A program made the translations under genes and the position numbers. Positions 22,310 through 33,905 of a DNA stretch of 64,000 bases are shown here, one piece after another. The notes beneath the pieces were generated by a model that saw only the letters and a program-made list of their open reading frames with translations, was not told where the DNA came from and did not search any database. Origin of the DNA: Chinchilla lanigera (taxonomy: Eukaryota > Chordata > Mammalia > Rodentia > Chinchillidae); NCBI RefSeq assembly GCF_000276665.1, contig NW_004955463.1, positions 9,394,220-9,458,219 on the forward strand, written 5' to 3'. The first letter of the stretch is position 1. Every line of letters starts with the position of its first letter.

Positions 22310-24795
22310 CACCAACTGATTGAAAGACTCAGTCTACCAAAAGTCACAAGAAGAAAAAGATGAACTGAGTAGGACTACATCTATTAAAGAAATTGAGCCA
22401 ATAATTAATAACATGCTTAATCATTAGACTCCAATTCCAGATTATTTGACTGATGAATTCTATCAAACATTTAAAGAAAAGTTATACCAATTCTCTATAA
22501 TATGTTTCACAAAACAGGATTAGAAAAAAATAAAATAATTATTGATAGAAAAAAAAAAAAAAAAAACAGGATTAGAGAAAATACTTATTTCACCCATGAA
22601 GCCAGCATTACTCTAATATTAAATCCAGACTACAATTACAAGCCAATATTTTTATTAACATACATGCAAAAGCCAACATTAGATATCATCAAATCAAATC
22701 CGACACTGTGTATAAAAGGTTGTGCACTAAACTAAGTGGGATATGTCCCAAGTTGTTAAGGCTGGTTCAATACTTAAAAATCAATTAATGCAGTCTATCA
22801 CCTCAGCATGTTAAAGAAGAAAATGTACATGATGGTTTCAATAGATGCAAACAAAGCTTTCAACCAAGTCAAACACTCATCATGATTTAAAACAAACAAA
22901 AGAAAAATTAAAAAATAAGCTCTCAGCAAATTAGGAATACAGGAAAACATTCCCAAAGACTATCTATTAACACCCTATAAATAACATCATACTTAATGGC
23001 AAGAAATTAAATCCTTTCTCCTAAACCCAGGACTAATTCATCACTCTTATACAATGTTGTGCTGGAAATTTTATGCAATCAATAAGACAAGAAAATAAAA
23101 GAACAAAGCTTTCTCTTCAATGAACTAAAATAGATTAGTAGTATAAATGAAACAAATCCATTTTGTCATGAAATTGTGTTTTATTTTTCATAAACATAAG
23201 AAGAGTGCTTTGTTATACTTTCTTTATTAATATCTATCTGTATTTAAAAGAAAGATTCCAACATATATTATTAGATATAAAATCAAAAGGAACAGAAAAG
23301 TTATACAGGCTGGGAAGGATAAAGTAGTCTTTGTTTGTAGATGATATGATTATGTAGAAAATTCCAAAGAACAAAAAAAGAGAATTCCTGGAATTAATAA
23401 GCAATTATAGTAAGAGTAAAAGGTTAATATACAAAGTTAACTGTTTTCCCACATACCAGCAATTACCAATTATAATTTAAAATTAAAATCATAACTTCAT
23501 TTATATTCACTCTCCTTTCCAAAAACTGCAAAATTCTAGCCAAATATATGCAAGATATGTATGAGAAAGACTACAAAACTCAGACAAAAGAATACAAAAA
23601 AATTTCACAAGTTCATGGGTAGGAAAACTCAAAATTGTTAACATGTCAGTTCCTCCCAAATGGGTATGTTATATTCAATGTAGAGCCAATCAAAATAAGT
23701 TTACATGGAAAAGTAAGACAAAGAATGGCAAACACAAACACAGGAAACAGAGGCAAAAAATAGACAAGTGAAATTACACCAAACTGTAAAACCTCTGTAC
23801 AGCAAAGGAAATGCTAAAGAGTGTAGAGACAACCTATAGAATGGGACAAAATATTTGCAGTGGTTGCATCTGATAAGGGATGTATATCCAAAATATATAA
23901 GAAACTCAAACAATTTAACCCATAAAAATTCAATTGAAAACTGGGCAAGAGATCTCAATAGACATTTCTCGAAAGAATACAAATGGCCTAAGGGTACATG
24001 AAAACAGCTGGACATCATCGCTAATCAGCAGGGAAATGTAAATGCAAACTACAACAAGATAGCAACTCATAGCCGTGAGAAGGGTCATTACCGAAAAGAC
24101 TAAAGGTAACAAGCGCAGGGCGGATGTGGAGAAAAGGAAACTGAACACTTGGACACCACTGGTAGAAATGTAAATGAATACAGCCATTATGTACACAGGA
24201 TGTGGAGCCCTCAAAAAATTAAAACCAGAACAGCCATATGATCCAGAAATGTGACTTCTGGGCATATATACAAACACAGAGAAATCAGTGTGCTGAAGAT
24301 ACAACTGCACTCCTGGGTTCACTGTAATACTCTTCATGACAGCCAGCAGATGTAAACAAGGTGTCTATCAACTGATGAATGGATAATGAAAATGTGGTTG
24401 ATACACACCATGGAATACGGTTCTGCAATAAGAAGAATGAAATACTGTTGTTTGCCATAATATGGCTAAATCATTATGTTAAGTAGAATAAGGTGGGGAA
24501 AAATAAGTACCACATGACCTCACTCATGCGTGGAATCTGGCAAAGTGGATCTCAGGTAACTTTGGAGTAACATAGTAGTTACCAGAGGCTGAGGACATGG
24601 GGGGGGATATGATCAATGGGTACTAAGGTACAGTTAGACAAGAGGAAGAAGCTCCAGGGTACTACTGCACAGTATGATAACTCTAAGTAATAATTACGTA
24701 CTGTAGATCCCAAACATATATAGGAAAGACTTGAGAAGGTTTTTAACACAAAGAAGTAATAAATGTTTGAGGAATATAATATGTATATAAAATTA
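22310..24795 (+). mobile_element. old L1 (L1M-type) ORF2 and 3' UTR, sense
   Basis: It is colinear with L1 ORF2: 'tgatgaattctatcaaacat', 'aagtgggatatgtcccaag', 'gatggtttcaatagatgcaa', 'gtttgtagatgatatgatta', 'gaaaactgggcaagagatct', 'ggcggatgtggagaaaagga'. The 3' UTR (gttaccagaggctgaggaca, then an A-rich end) resembles old L1MA-type ends. Frameshifts and stops are everywhere. More than one insertion may be merged here. Confidence 0.78.
22525..22562. mobile_element. very short A-tailed retro-insertion in L1
   Basis: 'aaaacaggattaga' occurs at 22511-22524 and again at 22563-22576. Between the copies lie 38 bases rich in A with a long terminal A run. This looks like a target duplication around a nearly empty retro-insertion. 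No source can be named. Confidence 0.6.
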
Positions 24796-24870
24796 TATAT
24801 GTTATATATAATATATATAGAAAGATAAAGGATTATATAGAGAGAGAGAGAAAGAAAGAGAGAGAGAGAC
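24775..24870. repeat. AT-rich then (GA)n low-complexity run
   Basis: Alternating TA sequence passes into GAGA/GAAA units just after the L1 3' end. It may have grown from the L1 tail. Confidence 0.8.
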
Positions 24871-24899
24871 CCTACTAAAACAACTTTTACATTTTATGT

Positions 24900-26580
24900 A
24901 GTAGTTAATAATAGAAAAATTAAAGAGGGGCCAATATAATATTCAATGAGAAGAAAAGAACAAGAGGACTTTTACTATTTGACTTCAAGGCTTGCTTACT
25001 ATAAAGTACCATCAATTAAGACAGCATGGTATTGGAAAATATTAAAAAGCCCAGAAATATGCCCACAGCTGATCTTTGATACAGGAAGGACCAGTTCAAT
25101 AGATAAATATACTCTTTCTTTACAAATAGTTCTGGAACAACTGGACATTTGCATACAAAAAAAATCTACACATAAACTTAACATACTTGAAAAAAATTAA
25201 CTCAAAATAGATTATAAACCTAATTGTAAGTCACAAAGCTAAAAATATTCCTAGGGAGTAGTTTTGGACAAGATGAGGCAACAGGAGTTTGGTGCTGACT
25301 TTTTAGATAAAGCACCAAAAATATGATCCATGGAAGAAAAGATTGATACATTCGACTTCACCAAAAGTAAAAACTTCTCTCTGCAAAAGGAACTGGTAAA
25401 AGAATAAAAATCCAAGCCACAAACTGAAAGTCTTTGCAAAACACATATCTGCTCAAGGACTATAAAATTCACCAAAAAGACGGCAACAATTTTTAAAATT
25501 GGCATAATCTCTGAACAGCTATCTCTTCAAAGAAGATATGCAAGTGGGCAAATAAGCATATGAAAAGATACTCAACATGTCTCTAGAAAATTACCAATTA
25601 AAGCAACCATAAAATGCTACTACTACGCACTCACTAGAATGGCTACAATCCAGAACATTGACAACACCAAAAGCTGAGGAGCATGCAGAGAAATAGGAAA
25701 ATCTCATTGTTTGCAGGTGGCAGTGCAGAATGGTACAGTCACTCTGGAAGGAAGGCAGCTTGCTAGTTTTTCACAAGCCTAAACATAGCCCTGCCATATG
25801 ATTCAGCAATTGTGCTCCTAGGTATTTATCCAAGTGAGTTGGAGATTTATATTCACACAAAAGCTAGCACATGAGTGCTTATAGCAGCATTATTCCTCCA
25901 TGCAAACAAAATACCCTTCAATAGATAAGTGAATGAATAAATTGTGTTACATTCACCCAATGGAATATTACTGGGCTATTTTTTAAAAAGGGATCCAGGG
26001 ATGTATGAAAAATCTGTACACCTTTCACTCGATTTTGCTTGGAACCTAAAGCTACTCTCTAAAATAAAGTCTATTTTTAAAAATGAGCTATCAAGTCACC
26101 ACAAAGCATGAAGTTATGTGAAATACATATTGCTCAGAGAAAGAAGCCGGCTGGAAAAGAATTATGAGTATATAACTCCAACTGTATGATTCCAACTGTG
26201 TTACATCCTGGAAAGGCAAAACTGAAAGACAGTAAAAACATCATCATCTGGAGGATTTCTCAGGGAGGAAGAAAGGATGAACAGGTGAAGCACAGGGGAT
26301 ATTTAGGGAAGTGAAACTATCATGTATGATACTATCATGGGAAATAATGACATTATGTATTCATCAAAATTCAGACACAAAGAGCAAACCTTAATGCAAA
26401 CAATGGGATTTAGATCCAGCAATTTATCAGTGTGGGTGCATCAGTTGTAATAAATGCACCACAACAATCAAGATGTCAATAGTGGGGGAAATTTTGTGTA
26501 CTTGGCAGGAGGGGGTATGGAACTATGTGATTTTGCTTTCAACCTAAAACAGTTCTAGGTACTAAAATTTTTAAATAAGA
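24900..26580 (+). mobile_element. old L1 (L1M-type) ORF2 end and 3' UTR, sense
   Basis: 'acagcatggtattggaaaat', 'aaaattggcataatctctga', 'actagaatggctacaatcc', 'gctcctaggtatttatccaa' and 'aatggaatattactgggcta' follow ORF2 in order. The 3' UTR is recognisable at 26083-26580 (gtatgattccaactgtgtta, 'catcagttgtaataaatgca'). Interrupted at 25985-26082 by a small 3'-end insertion. Confidence 0.78.
25985..26082 (+). mobile_element. ultra-short L1 3'-end insertion inside L1
   Basis: 'tttcactcgattttgcttgg', 'aacctaaagctactctc' and 'aaaataaagtctatttttaa' are the last 60-70 bases of an old L1 3' UTR. They sit in the wrong place, between ORF2 'gggctatttttt' and its continuation 'atgagctatcaagtcacc'. 'ctatttttt/ctattttt' plus A run on both sides looks like a target duplication. 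Confidence 0.6.
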
Positions 26581-26730
26581 AATGAATAAGTAAATAAGTT
26601 TATTTTAAAAAATCTGTCTACTGTTCTCCACCAAAGTTTCCAGAGTCTTTTGTCTGATTTGCTGCTACAATCTCCAAATCACCTTCAAATTTCCCCTCTC
26701 TGATCCATAGTCCATTCTCCAACAAGAGGG

Positions 26731-26800
26731 ATATATGTATGTATGTATGTATGCATGCACTTATGGATGGATGGCCATGGATGCATATATTATATATGTA
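26731..26800. repeat. (GTAT)n / (GGAT)n microsatellite
   Basis: Five or so GTAT units pass into ATGC, GGAT and ATAT units, directly left of an antisense ID SINE, so this is probably the expanded tail of that SINE. Confidence 0.85.
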
Positions 26801-26801
26801 G

Positions 26802-26876
26802 TGTGGTGCTGGGGGTGGAAACCAGGGCTTTGTGCATGCTGAACCAGCACTCTGGCACTGAGCTACCCCTAACCCT
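26802..26876 (-). mobile_element. ID-type SINE, antisense
   Basis: The plus strand 'gtggtgctgggggtggaaac...cagggctttgtgcatgctgaacc...tggcactgagctacccctaacc' is the reverse complement of an ID body with A/B-box-like segments. It is older than the copy at 9183. Confidence 0.75.
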
Positions 26877-28141
26877 GCAGAGATGTTTCATAAATATTAA
26901 AATAGTTGCATTTTGATACTTCAGTTGTTCCCCGGTACCTTCAGAATCCAGTTCTGAATCCTTAGCAAGCAGTACAGGTCCCAAACTCCGCATGCTGCAA
27001 GACTAACCTCCCCCTGCGAACACCATCTCTGCTGGATTTCAGGCTTCCCTTGTTTCCGTTGCTGAGATAAGACCTCCTCTTCCTCTGCTTTCACCGCAAA
27101 CATCTTTTCCGCTAAGCCACCATCACAGTTCAGCCAAAAATAAGCCCTGACAACCTTAAATGGAAATCAAAATCTTATGAATCTCCAATGGGTACCTAAA
27201 ATAACGGTTTTACATGTTAGTAACTGCCTGAGAAATACAGCCTAGCCTAGACTCTAGTTTTAATGGATGGAACAAAACCATCTGAGAAAAAGAAAAAAAA
27301 AAAAAAAAAACCACTCAGCCATATGTGTGTGATTGGTTTTCCAAGTGCAAACATATCTGGACTGTAGATCAGCTGAAGCGCAGTGAGAACTCCCAGGCCT
27401 GATCCCGTGTCACAACCAAAACAAGTGGGAGTGACCCCGGGAGAAGCTGGCAGGTCATCAGAGCTGTTCCGACGTGGATGCAGGCAGATTACTCTAGGTG
27501 ATGCTGACTCTTGCCATAGGAATAGCCCAAGAGTATTACACAGGTATTAAAAAACAGTCCAGGTGCAAAAGAAGAGTCATTTGGGCCTAGGAGGAAGAGG
27601 TGAAGGGTCAAAGCCAAGGTTAAGGTCTGAATTAAAAACAACCTTGGCCCTCAAGGATTCAAGACAGAGCAGGCAAATGTTTTCAGACATTGACGCCTGC
27701 AGTACAGTAATAGATATGCACGTTCCTTCTTTTTTCCAAACAGAATTCAATCCTTAGCACCTTGATAGAAGTGATGATAACTGTATCCTGTCCTCTGTAA
27801 GCATCTGTACCTGCCTTTATTGTCACGAGTGTGTAAATGGCAGGCTCTGATTTTTAATTCTTTGAAATATAACTTGAGAAGCAGAGATCCAAACAAGGGA
27901 AAGAAAGGGGAAAGTGTAATCTGAAGAATGTCAGGCAACCAGCAACAAGAGAAGGTGATAATAGTCACGCTCCCCGCCTTCCCAAACACCCAGGGTGGCC
28001 TCAAGCTAGTTTCAGTGTTCAGGGCTGAACTGTTTTACAAAGGACCTCAGCCAGAAGTCACTTCTGTAGCTGTCTGGACACTCAGCTTTCTGCCCTCTGC
28101 TTTAGACCCTCCAGTACTGATTACTGAGTGCCCTCCCAACA
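26877..28141. other. unassigned sequence, locally GC-richer
   Basis: It holds an A run at 27289-27310 and a GC-richer part at about 27330-27480. No exon or repeat could be identified. Frames here (up to 89 codons) match no family I know. Confidence 0.45.
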
Positions 28142-28373
28142 CTGGTTCATTCCACCACTCATTTATTTATCCCACCATTCATTCATTGTGCATTTAACAA
28201 ATATTCACTGAGACAGGAGAATGGAGACACGGGACAAGTAAGACAGACAGCCTCTTGATCTCACTGAACTAGCCATTCTAGCTGGGAAAATAGGCAATAG
28301 ATAGATAAACACATAGACAGGGAGTGGTAAGTGCTAGAAAGACTGAACATCTAGACTAAAAGAATAAAAGGAA
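28142..28373 (-). repeat. L2 LINE, antisense, left of SINE
   Basis: 'cattcattcattgtgcattt', 'aacaaatattcactgagaca', then 'gtaagtgctagaaagactg' is reverse-complement L2 3' sequence. Confidence 0.75.
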
Positions 28374-28563
28374 GCCAGGCATGGTGGCGCACACTTGTAA
28401 TCCCAGAACTTTGGAAGGCTGAGGCAGGAGGATTGCAAGTTCAAACCTAGCCTGGGAAATTCAGCAATTTAGCAAAACCCTATCTCAAAATAAAAATCAG
28501 AAAAGGGTTGGGGATGCAGCTCAGTAAAAAGACCCTCAATTCAATCCCCATACCACAAAAAAA
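28374..28563 (+). mobile_element. B1-ID composite SINE
   Basis: 'gccaggcatggtggcgcaca', 'ggaggattgcaagttcaaac' and 'accctatctcaaaataaaaa' (B1 part) are followed by an ID-like part 'ggttggggatgcagctcagt' and 'attcaatccccataccac'. This closely follows the dimeric B1-ID SINE of squirrel-type rodents. It is inserted in L2. Confidence 0.88.
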
Positions 28564-28870
28564 GGGGAGGCAGTAAAAGGTACAATTTTAGGTACAGGAG
28601 TCCAAGAAGCCTTCTTGAGGATAACATGTAAGTAGAGACTGAAAGAAATGGAGTGAGTCCTGTGAGTATCAGTAGAAAACAGCTGTTGACCAGGCCTGAA
28701 GTGAACAGGTTTGGGGGCCCATCCAGAAGAGCTGAGAGTGGAAAAAGGAGAGGAAGGAAAGTAAAGAGGGGACCTTGATCCAGGGTAATCCTATCCAGTC
28801 CTTGCTGACCATGGCTTTTATTCTGTGTCCTAGGAATATCTGGGAGATGGGGGTGACTTTGTTCTGTTTG
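28564..28870 (-). repeat. L2 LINE, antisense, right of SINE
   Basis: Sequence continues in L2 order: 'agccttcttgaggataacat', 'gtagagactgaaagaaatgg', 'ggcttttattctgtgtccta'. Confidence 0.65.
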
Positions 28871-28902
28871 TTTGTGTGCAGTAAAAGTCATATAGCATTT
28901 AG

Positions 28903-29068
28903 GCCAGGTGTCATGGCACACACCTGTAAGCCCAGCACTCAGACATTGAGGTAGGAGGATCACTGCAATTTCGAGACCAGCATGGGATACAAAGTGAGCT
29001 CAAGGCCAGCCTGAACTACACAGCAAAATGCTGCCTCAAAAAGCCAAAAAAAAAAACAAAAAAAAAAC
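28903..29068 (+). mobile_element. B1 SINE with internal duplication
   Basis: 'ggccaggtgtcatggcacac', 'gtaagcccagcactcagaca', then two tandem 'gaccagc-tggg / ggccagcctgaact' units and an A-rich tail. The doubled middle segment is the B1 internal duplication. Confidence 0.82.
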
Positions 29069-29558
29069 CTTCTGTTTTAACCATTCTGAATTAAGTGCAT
29101 TTACCTTATCCTAACATCTACCATCACCATCATCCTGTGTAGAACTCTTTTGTGACACTGAAACCCTGAATCACTTAAACAATAACTGCCCCACCCCATA
29201 GTCCCTGGCAACCACCATGCTATTTTCTATTTCTGCTCATTTGACTCGACTAGACACCTTAACATGTAAATGGAATCATTCATTATTTTCCCTCTTGTGA
29301 CTGGAGGGTATTTAAGCATTATTCATGTTATTGCTGGTGTCAGAATTTTCTCTTTTCAAGACTGAATAATCTCCCACTGTATGAATGTACTGCATTATGT
29401 TAATCCATTCACCCACCAGTGCACCCTTAGGCTGCTTCCACTTTTTTCTTTTAATAGCGCTACTGTGACCATGGGTACACTAAACCTCTTCAAGACCCTG
29501 CTTTCATCTCTGCTGGCTGCATACCCAGAAGTGCAATTCCATTTTTACGTATTTATTT

Positions 29559-29634
29559 AATGGGGCCTGGTTTCAAACCCAGAGCTTTGCACATGGGAGG
29601 CAAGCACTCTTCCCCTGAGTGATCCAGCCAGCCC
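29559..29634 (-). mobile_element. ID-type SINE, antisense, in L1
   Basis: 'ggggcctggtttcaaaccca', 'gagctttgcacatgggaggc', 'cactcttcccctgagtgatc' is a reverse-complement ID body. L1 is colinear on both sides ('agtgcaattcc' | 'tatttttaattttttgagga'). Confidence 0.75.
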
Positions 29635-29700
29635 TATTTTTAATTTTTTGAGGAAATGCTGCATCATTTTCCACATTGGCTATGACATGTATAGAGTTCA

Positions 29701-31261
29701 CATTTTTGAAGATACCCTCTGATTGCTGAGACAAAAACAGACTGCAGGGAAATAAGAATGCAGTCAGGGAATATAGTTAGGGGACTCTTGGAGTATTACT
29801 GGCAGTCAATGCGTTGTCGATTACGACGCCCTACTGGCTGGGACACAGAAAATGAATGATGAAATTGGTGGGCTTGGTGCAGGCTACCAGGCCTGGAGCA
29901 TCAGGAACACAGTAATATTTGAAGGCGAACAGATGACTTGATCCTCACTCTCTGCTCACTCAGCCATCTCCACCGGGACTCTGCTGCACTTGCCTGAACC
30001 CCGAGATATGACTGATACCACAAACAACATTTTTCTCACATATGTCTGCCTAAAGAAACGAGTTCCCTTGGGAAGACCAGAAACTTAGAGCCCCCAAAGG
30101 CATCTCTGTTTACCAATTCTGCTGTTCCTTTTGCCATAATTGTGACTTCGGGGCTAGGCTAAGGATTGCAGTTAGTTCTGTTCAAGAGAAAACTGCCACT
30201 TCTTATTTGTGTTTATGCCCAGGGACCTGGAAGGGTTTGAAAATATGAGAAGCTGTGATTTCTCAACCTCCCAGTTATTTCTAACAATGTTCAGTTATTT
30301 TATTTTTGAGGCAAACCAGCACACTTTTTGCTTGAGCAGATCTAAATATTCATCAAAATTGTTTTGTTAATAATGACATTTAATAAATGGCTTCTGTTTC
30401 ACTTTTGATAGAATATGATTCACAGATCCTTCCTGAGACCTTATGAGTCCTTGAACTTTTAAAATGACTAGCATTTAATTTCAAATTACTGTACTAAAAC
30501 CCTTCATATAATAAGAAAGTAGGTTTACTTTAGCATAGTGATCTCTTCCAGACTGAAAGTACAAGATGGACAACAAGAGGCACTGAATCTTGATGGAAAA
30601 TAAGGCAAATCTGATTGCCAGCCAATTAGCAGTTTGCATTTGCACAGCATTAATATTCCTCCCATCCAGAAGACACCCTGAACCAAAACCACATTGCTGA
30701 TCATCTACTGAAATCCACTTTCCAGCTGGATGGAGCACAACTCCAGAGGACTCAGAAGCGGAACAACGCACAAAGAACATTCATGAGAAAGTCGACAATC
30801 TTAAGTATGATTAGGAAAAAATACTGGGGTGACCACATTAGGTTTTTAAAAGTATTTCCTCATCAAATGGCTGGTTTCTCATCAGAAAATGAGAACATGC
30901 ATATTTTCCAGGGCTGCTCTTAGAACAATGATGTCTTTGACATCCCAGTGTTTAGTTAACTACTTATATATTTAAAATAGCAAAAATGTCTGTGAGATTT
31001 AGGTGCCTGACTCAGGTCAGGTCAGTTCCCTCTTCAATGCTTTAGACAGAAAAACCCCTCATGGGACACCTGTGTAAATGATTTTGTTTCAGTTTTAGGT
31101 GCTGGGAAAGGAAAATAAAGTCATTTTTATTTTTAAAAAAAGATGGGGTGCTCTTAGTGTACCTTAGGAATGTGTTGGTCATGCATGCTCTTCAACACTA
31201 CGGCAGGGATGCGTAGCATGGTGATTTTTTTTGAGCTCAGATGTTTACATGGCATTGTACT
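29701..31261. other. unassigned sequence; possible conserved non-coding block
   Basis: No gene or repeat recognised. About 30480-30790 is free of recognisable repeats, with a homeodomain-like AT core pattern (ccaattagcagtttgcattt). See findings. Confidence 0.45.
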
Positions 31262-31425
31262 CAGATTTGCCCAGATTTACCTTGTGGCCCTGGGGTAGCT
31301 GAATAATCTCAGCCTCAGTTTTACCAGTTTGTACTGTGAGTAAACTATTAATCTCTCTCTCATGGGAATAGAACTGAATGTCTTACTGTATGTGAAGGTC
31401 ACTCACACAGCGGATGCCCAACGAT
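31262..31425 (+). repeat. MIR SINE, sense
   Basis: 'tgtggccctggggtagctga', 'atctcagcctcagttttacc', then a 'ctctctcatgggaatagaac' segment match the MIR core and 3' part. Confidence 0.6.
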
Positions 31426-32073
31426 ATGTTGCTGGCATGATCCCTCTGGTCACAGCTCCCAAAACTTCTAGCAGGAAATAGCCTATGGGCAAGGGTCCAC
31501 ATAGCCCAGACAAAACTGTCGAGTTTGAGCTCACAGGGTTCACTTATTTTTGCTTAATGGGCAGAACACAGACATGACAAGGAAACAGGTTAAGAGAGAG
31601 CGGAGGGATACAGAAAGGAGCTTCTTCTCCTGTTTGTCTTGAAAATGTGCCATTGTCGGATGCCCTCTGAGCTCATACAAGACGCTTCATCTCATCATTT
31701 CTCTGTGCCTTGCCATCACTAAAATGATCTTTAAGAAGAAATTATGTTTTAGCCATTCGGTTGCCCACCTTATTCTTAGAACTGAAGCACTCTTTCAGAT
31801 TTTTAAGTAAAATTTTATTTGATCAGCTTTGTAAATCGCCTCTCCTATTCCAAAAGTCTTTTGTAGCCCACAGTTTATCTCAATTTTAATAACCTGAAAT
31901 CCTTCTTCTCTTGTAACTCTGATATCCATTGACAGTTGTATATCTACTAGCTGTACTAGAACAGAAAAAAATGGCATAACATGAACACTAGGTACATACT
32001 AAATGTTGATTCAGTGAGTAAATGTAAGGTAGACAAATCTGTAAGAAAGTCAAGGTTTAAAATTGCTAATGAC
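31426..32073. other. unassigned sequence
   Basis: No gene or repeat recognised. Confidence 0.45.
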
Positions 32074-32106
32074 ATGCTCACTTCAGCAGCACCAATATTA
32101 AAATTG
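32074..32106 (+). pseudogene. U6 snRNA 5'-end fragment
   Basis: 'atgctcacttcagcagcac' followed by 'caatattaaaattg' matches about the first 32 bases of U6 snRNA. Two CpG sites appear decayed to CA, and a few bases near the end differ. The match then stops abruptly. 'ttaaaattgcta' lies on both sides (32058-32069 and 32099-32110), which could be a target duplication. No Pol III promoter elements were seen upstream, so it should be non-functional. Confidence 0.5.
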
Positions 32107-32198
32107 CTAGTGAGTATGTGCAGGCTCCTGCAATTGCTACATCTATCTGTGAATTGCCAAGAATGGCAGAAAGCTGTAGTTTAAAATCACTTAATGTG

Positions 32199-32367
32199 CA
32201 GAGTGTGGTGGCGCACGCCTGTAATCCCAGCACTTGGGAGGCTGAGGCAGGAGGATCGTTGTGAGTTAGAGACCAGCCTGGGCTACAAAGGGAGCTCAAG
32301 ACCAGCCTGAACTACATAGCGAGACCTTGTCTCAAAAAGACAAAAAAAAAAAATAAAAAAATAAAAA
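32199..32367 (+). mobile_element. B1 SINE with 11-bp target duplication
   Basis: It has a well-preserved B1: 'gtggtggcgcacgcctgtaa', 'tcccagcacttgggaggctg', doubled 'gaccagcctg' units and 'gcgagaccttgtctcaaaaa', then an A-rich tail. 'cacttaatgtg' occurs at 32188-32198 and 32368-32378. Retained CpGs and the intact duplication suggest a relatively young insertion. Confidence 0.92.
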
Positions 32368-33599
32368 CACTTAATGTGGTCTCACAATGGATGTGACCTT
32401 ATGACTTATAAACAGACCTCAGGGCTCAGAAGCACTGTCTACCTTACTTTTTTGCAATCTTCTTCTGGTCCTCACTCCTTTATAATAGACATCACCAAGA
32501 CAGCATACTCGTATCAGTAATAGTGCTGTCAGACCAAAACAGTTTTGGCTGGAGTCTTTTAGTGCGTTCTCAAACAGCGTCCTTCTTCAAACAAATCTGA
32601 AGACAAAGAGAAAGGCAGATGGGAAACCAAAATGTCACATGGACTGCTGCTGGTACAGATACCACTAACTGGCCCCAAGTCTATTCTCTGTCTTTGGGAA
32701 CATATTTCCCTGGCTCCCTCAAAATGAGGTGGGTCCATGTGGCTATGTTCTCCACAGTGGAGTTGGAGATCAGGTGTGCTCCGGGTGGCACAGCTGGAGA
32801 TGTTTCGGCACAATGAATTTGGAGAAGTTACAATATCTGTGCTTGCAGAGCAAGCTGTACAACCTCCCAGCAATGAGATCACAGTTTCCTCTGCTCTTTC
32901 TGTGAGTAGGAATGGAGATCTTCAGGGAGACTCTGAAGCTATGTGTTCAAGACAGCAGAATAATGACTGTGTCAGACAGCACCATCCTGCTGACCACCCT
33001 GTTGTGAGGCAAAGAAACTGTGTTCTTTTTGTGTCTGCTTCTGCCACACAGCAGAGTCTACCTTCCTAACCTGTCTTAACTCACAATAAGGCTGACTTCA
33101 GAGACAGTGTCTTACATTCTAATAGGAGTGAATCCCAGTTATAGGAAAAATCCAGGCCTCTAGCAGACTAACCCTACCCAGTCCTTCCATCCAGGGCATT
33201 TTCATCCTCCACCCTCCCTTTATTCCCCATGCTGGCAGAAGTGAAGCAGAAAGCCCACCCCCATGACCCTCCCAGGATTACAAATAACTTTCTGGGCAGC
33301 TGCTTCCGGAATACATTTCGGAATGGATTCTTATGAAAGCGTGAAGGGAACAGGCTTGGAAAGTAAAGAGAAAAGGGAGTAAATAAATTTTAAATACACA
33401 AACTAGAAGAGAAATAAGCACCTTCTCCAACAGCCTGAATGCTGCCTGTGATCCAAAACCAACTCTACTGCTTCACAGACTAGCTTTTGGCATTCTGTCC
33501 ACACGCTCCCCGGCATCCAGTCGTGGCTTGCCTGGATTTGTCTTTTCCTTCGCATCTTGGCCCACACAGCTAAGAGTTTTGCAGAAACAAAAGTCTGCC
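32368..33599. other. unassigned sequence, moderately GC-rich
   Basis: 32620-33080 has a 110-codon plus frame and a 107-codon minus frame in overlapping positions, neither with a recognisable domain. The region may be an old LTR, but I cannot name one. Confidence 0.4.
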
Positions 33600-33905
33600 A
33601 AAAATAATAGCTTTCCTAAATGTCCACCAACAAGGGAATTGGTATATAAATTATGAAGCATCCAGTCAATGGAATATTATTCAATCACCAAACATGATAA
33701 ACATGAAGCATTCCTAACAACATAGATGTCTGTGAAATAATGCTACTGAAGAAAAAAAAAGTCATAAAATTATAGATACAATATGGCAACAACATTAAAA
33801 ATGTACATATGGGAATTAAGATTTGGATGAAACTCAGACAAAGAAAAGAAATTACTGGGTTAAAGTAGTGGGATTCAACAAATATTTTTATTGTTTAAAG
33901 TTTAA
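33600..33905 (+). mobile_element. old L1 3' end, sense
   Basis: 'cctaaatgtccaccaacaag', 'ggaattggtatataaattat', 'atccagtcaatggaatatta' and 'tcaacaaatatttttattgt' are in the order of an old L1 ORF2 end and 3' UTR. Confidence 0.65.

Larger units (their letters stand above)
28873..29700 (-). mobile_element. old L1, antisense, carrying two SINEs
   Basis: After the B1 insertion the plus strand reads 'ttttaaccattctgaattaa', 'ccctggcaaccaccatgcta', 'tttgactcgactagacacct', 'ctgaataatctcccactgta' and 'tacccagaagtgcaattcc', a well-known antisense L1 segment. SINEs at 28903-29068 and 29559-29634 interrupt it. Confidence 0.82.

Noticed and set aside
23930..24337. 135-codon minus frame
   Set aside because: It is antisense to an L1 ORF2 relic.
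28541..28963. 140-codon minus frame, the longest in the window
   Set aside because: It runs through antisense L2 and into a B1 SINE, so it cannot be one ancestral gene.
32619..33069. Overlapping 65- to 110-codon frames as a gene or exon cluster
   Set aside because: Frames overlap on both strands with no clear splice sites or known domain. It may be an unrecognised LTR.
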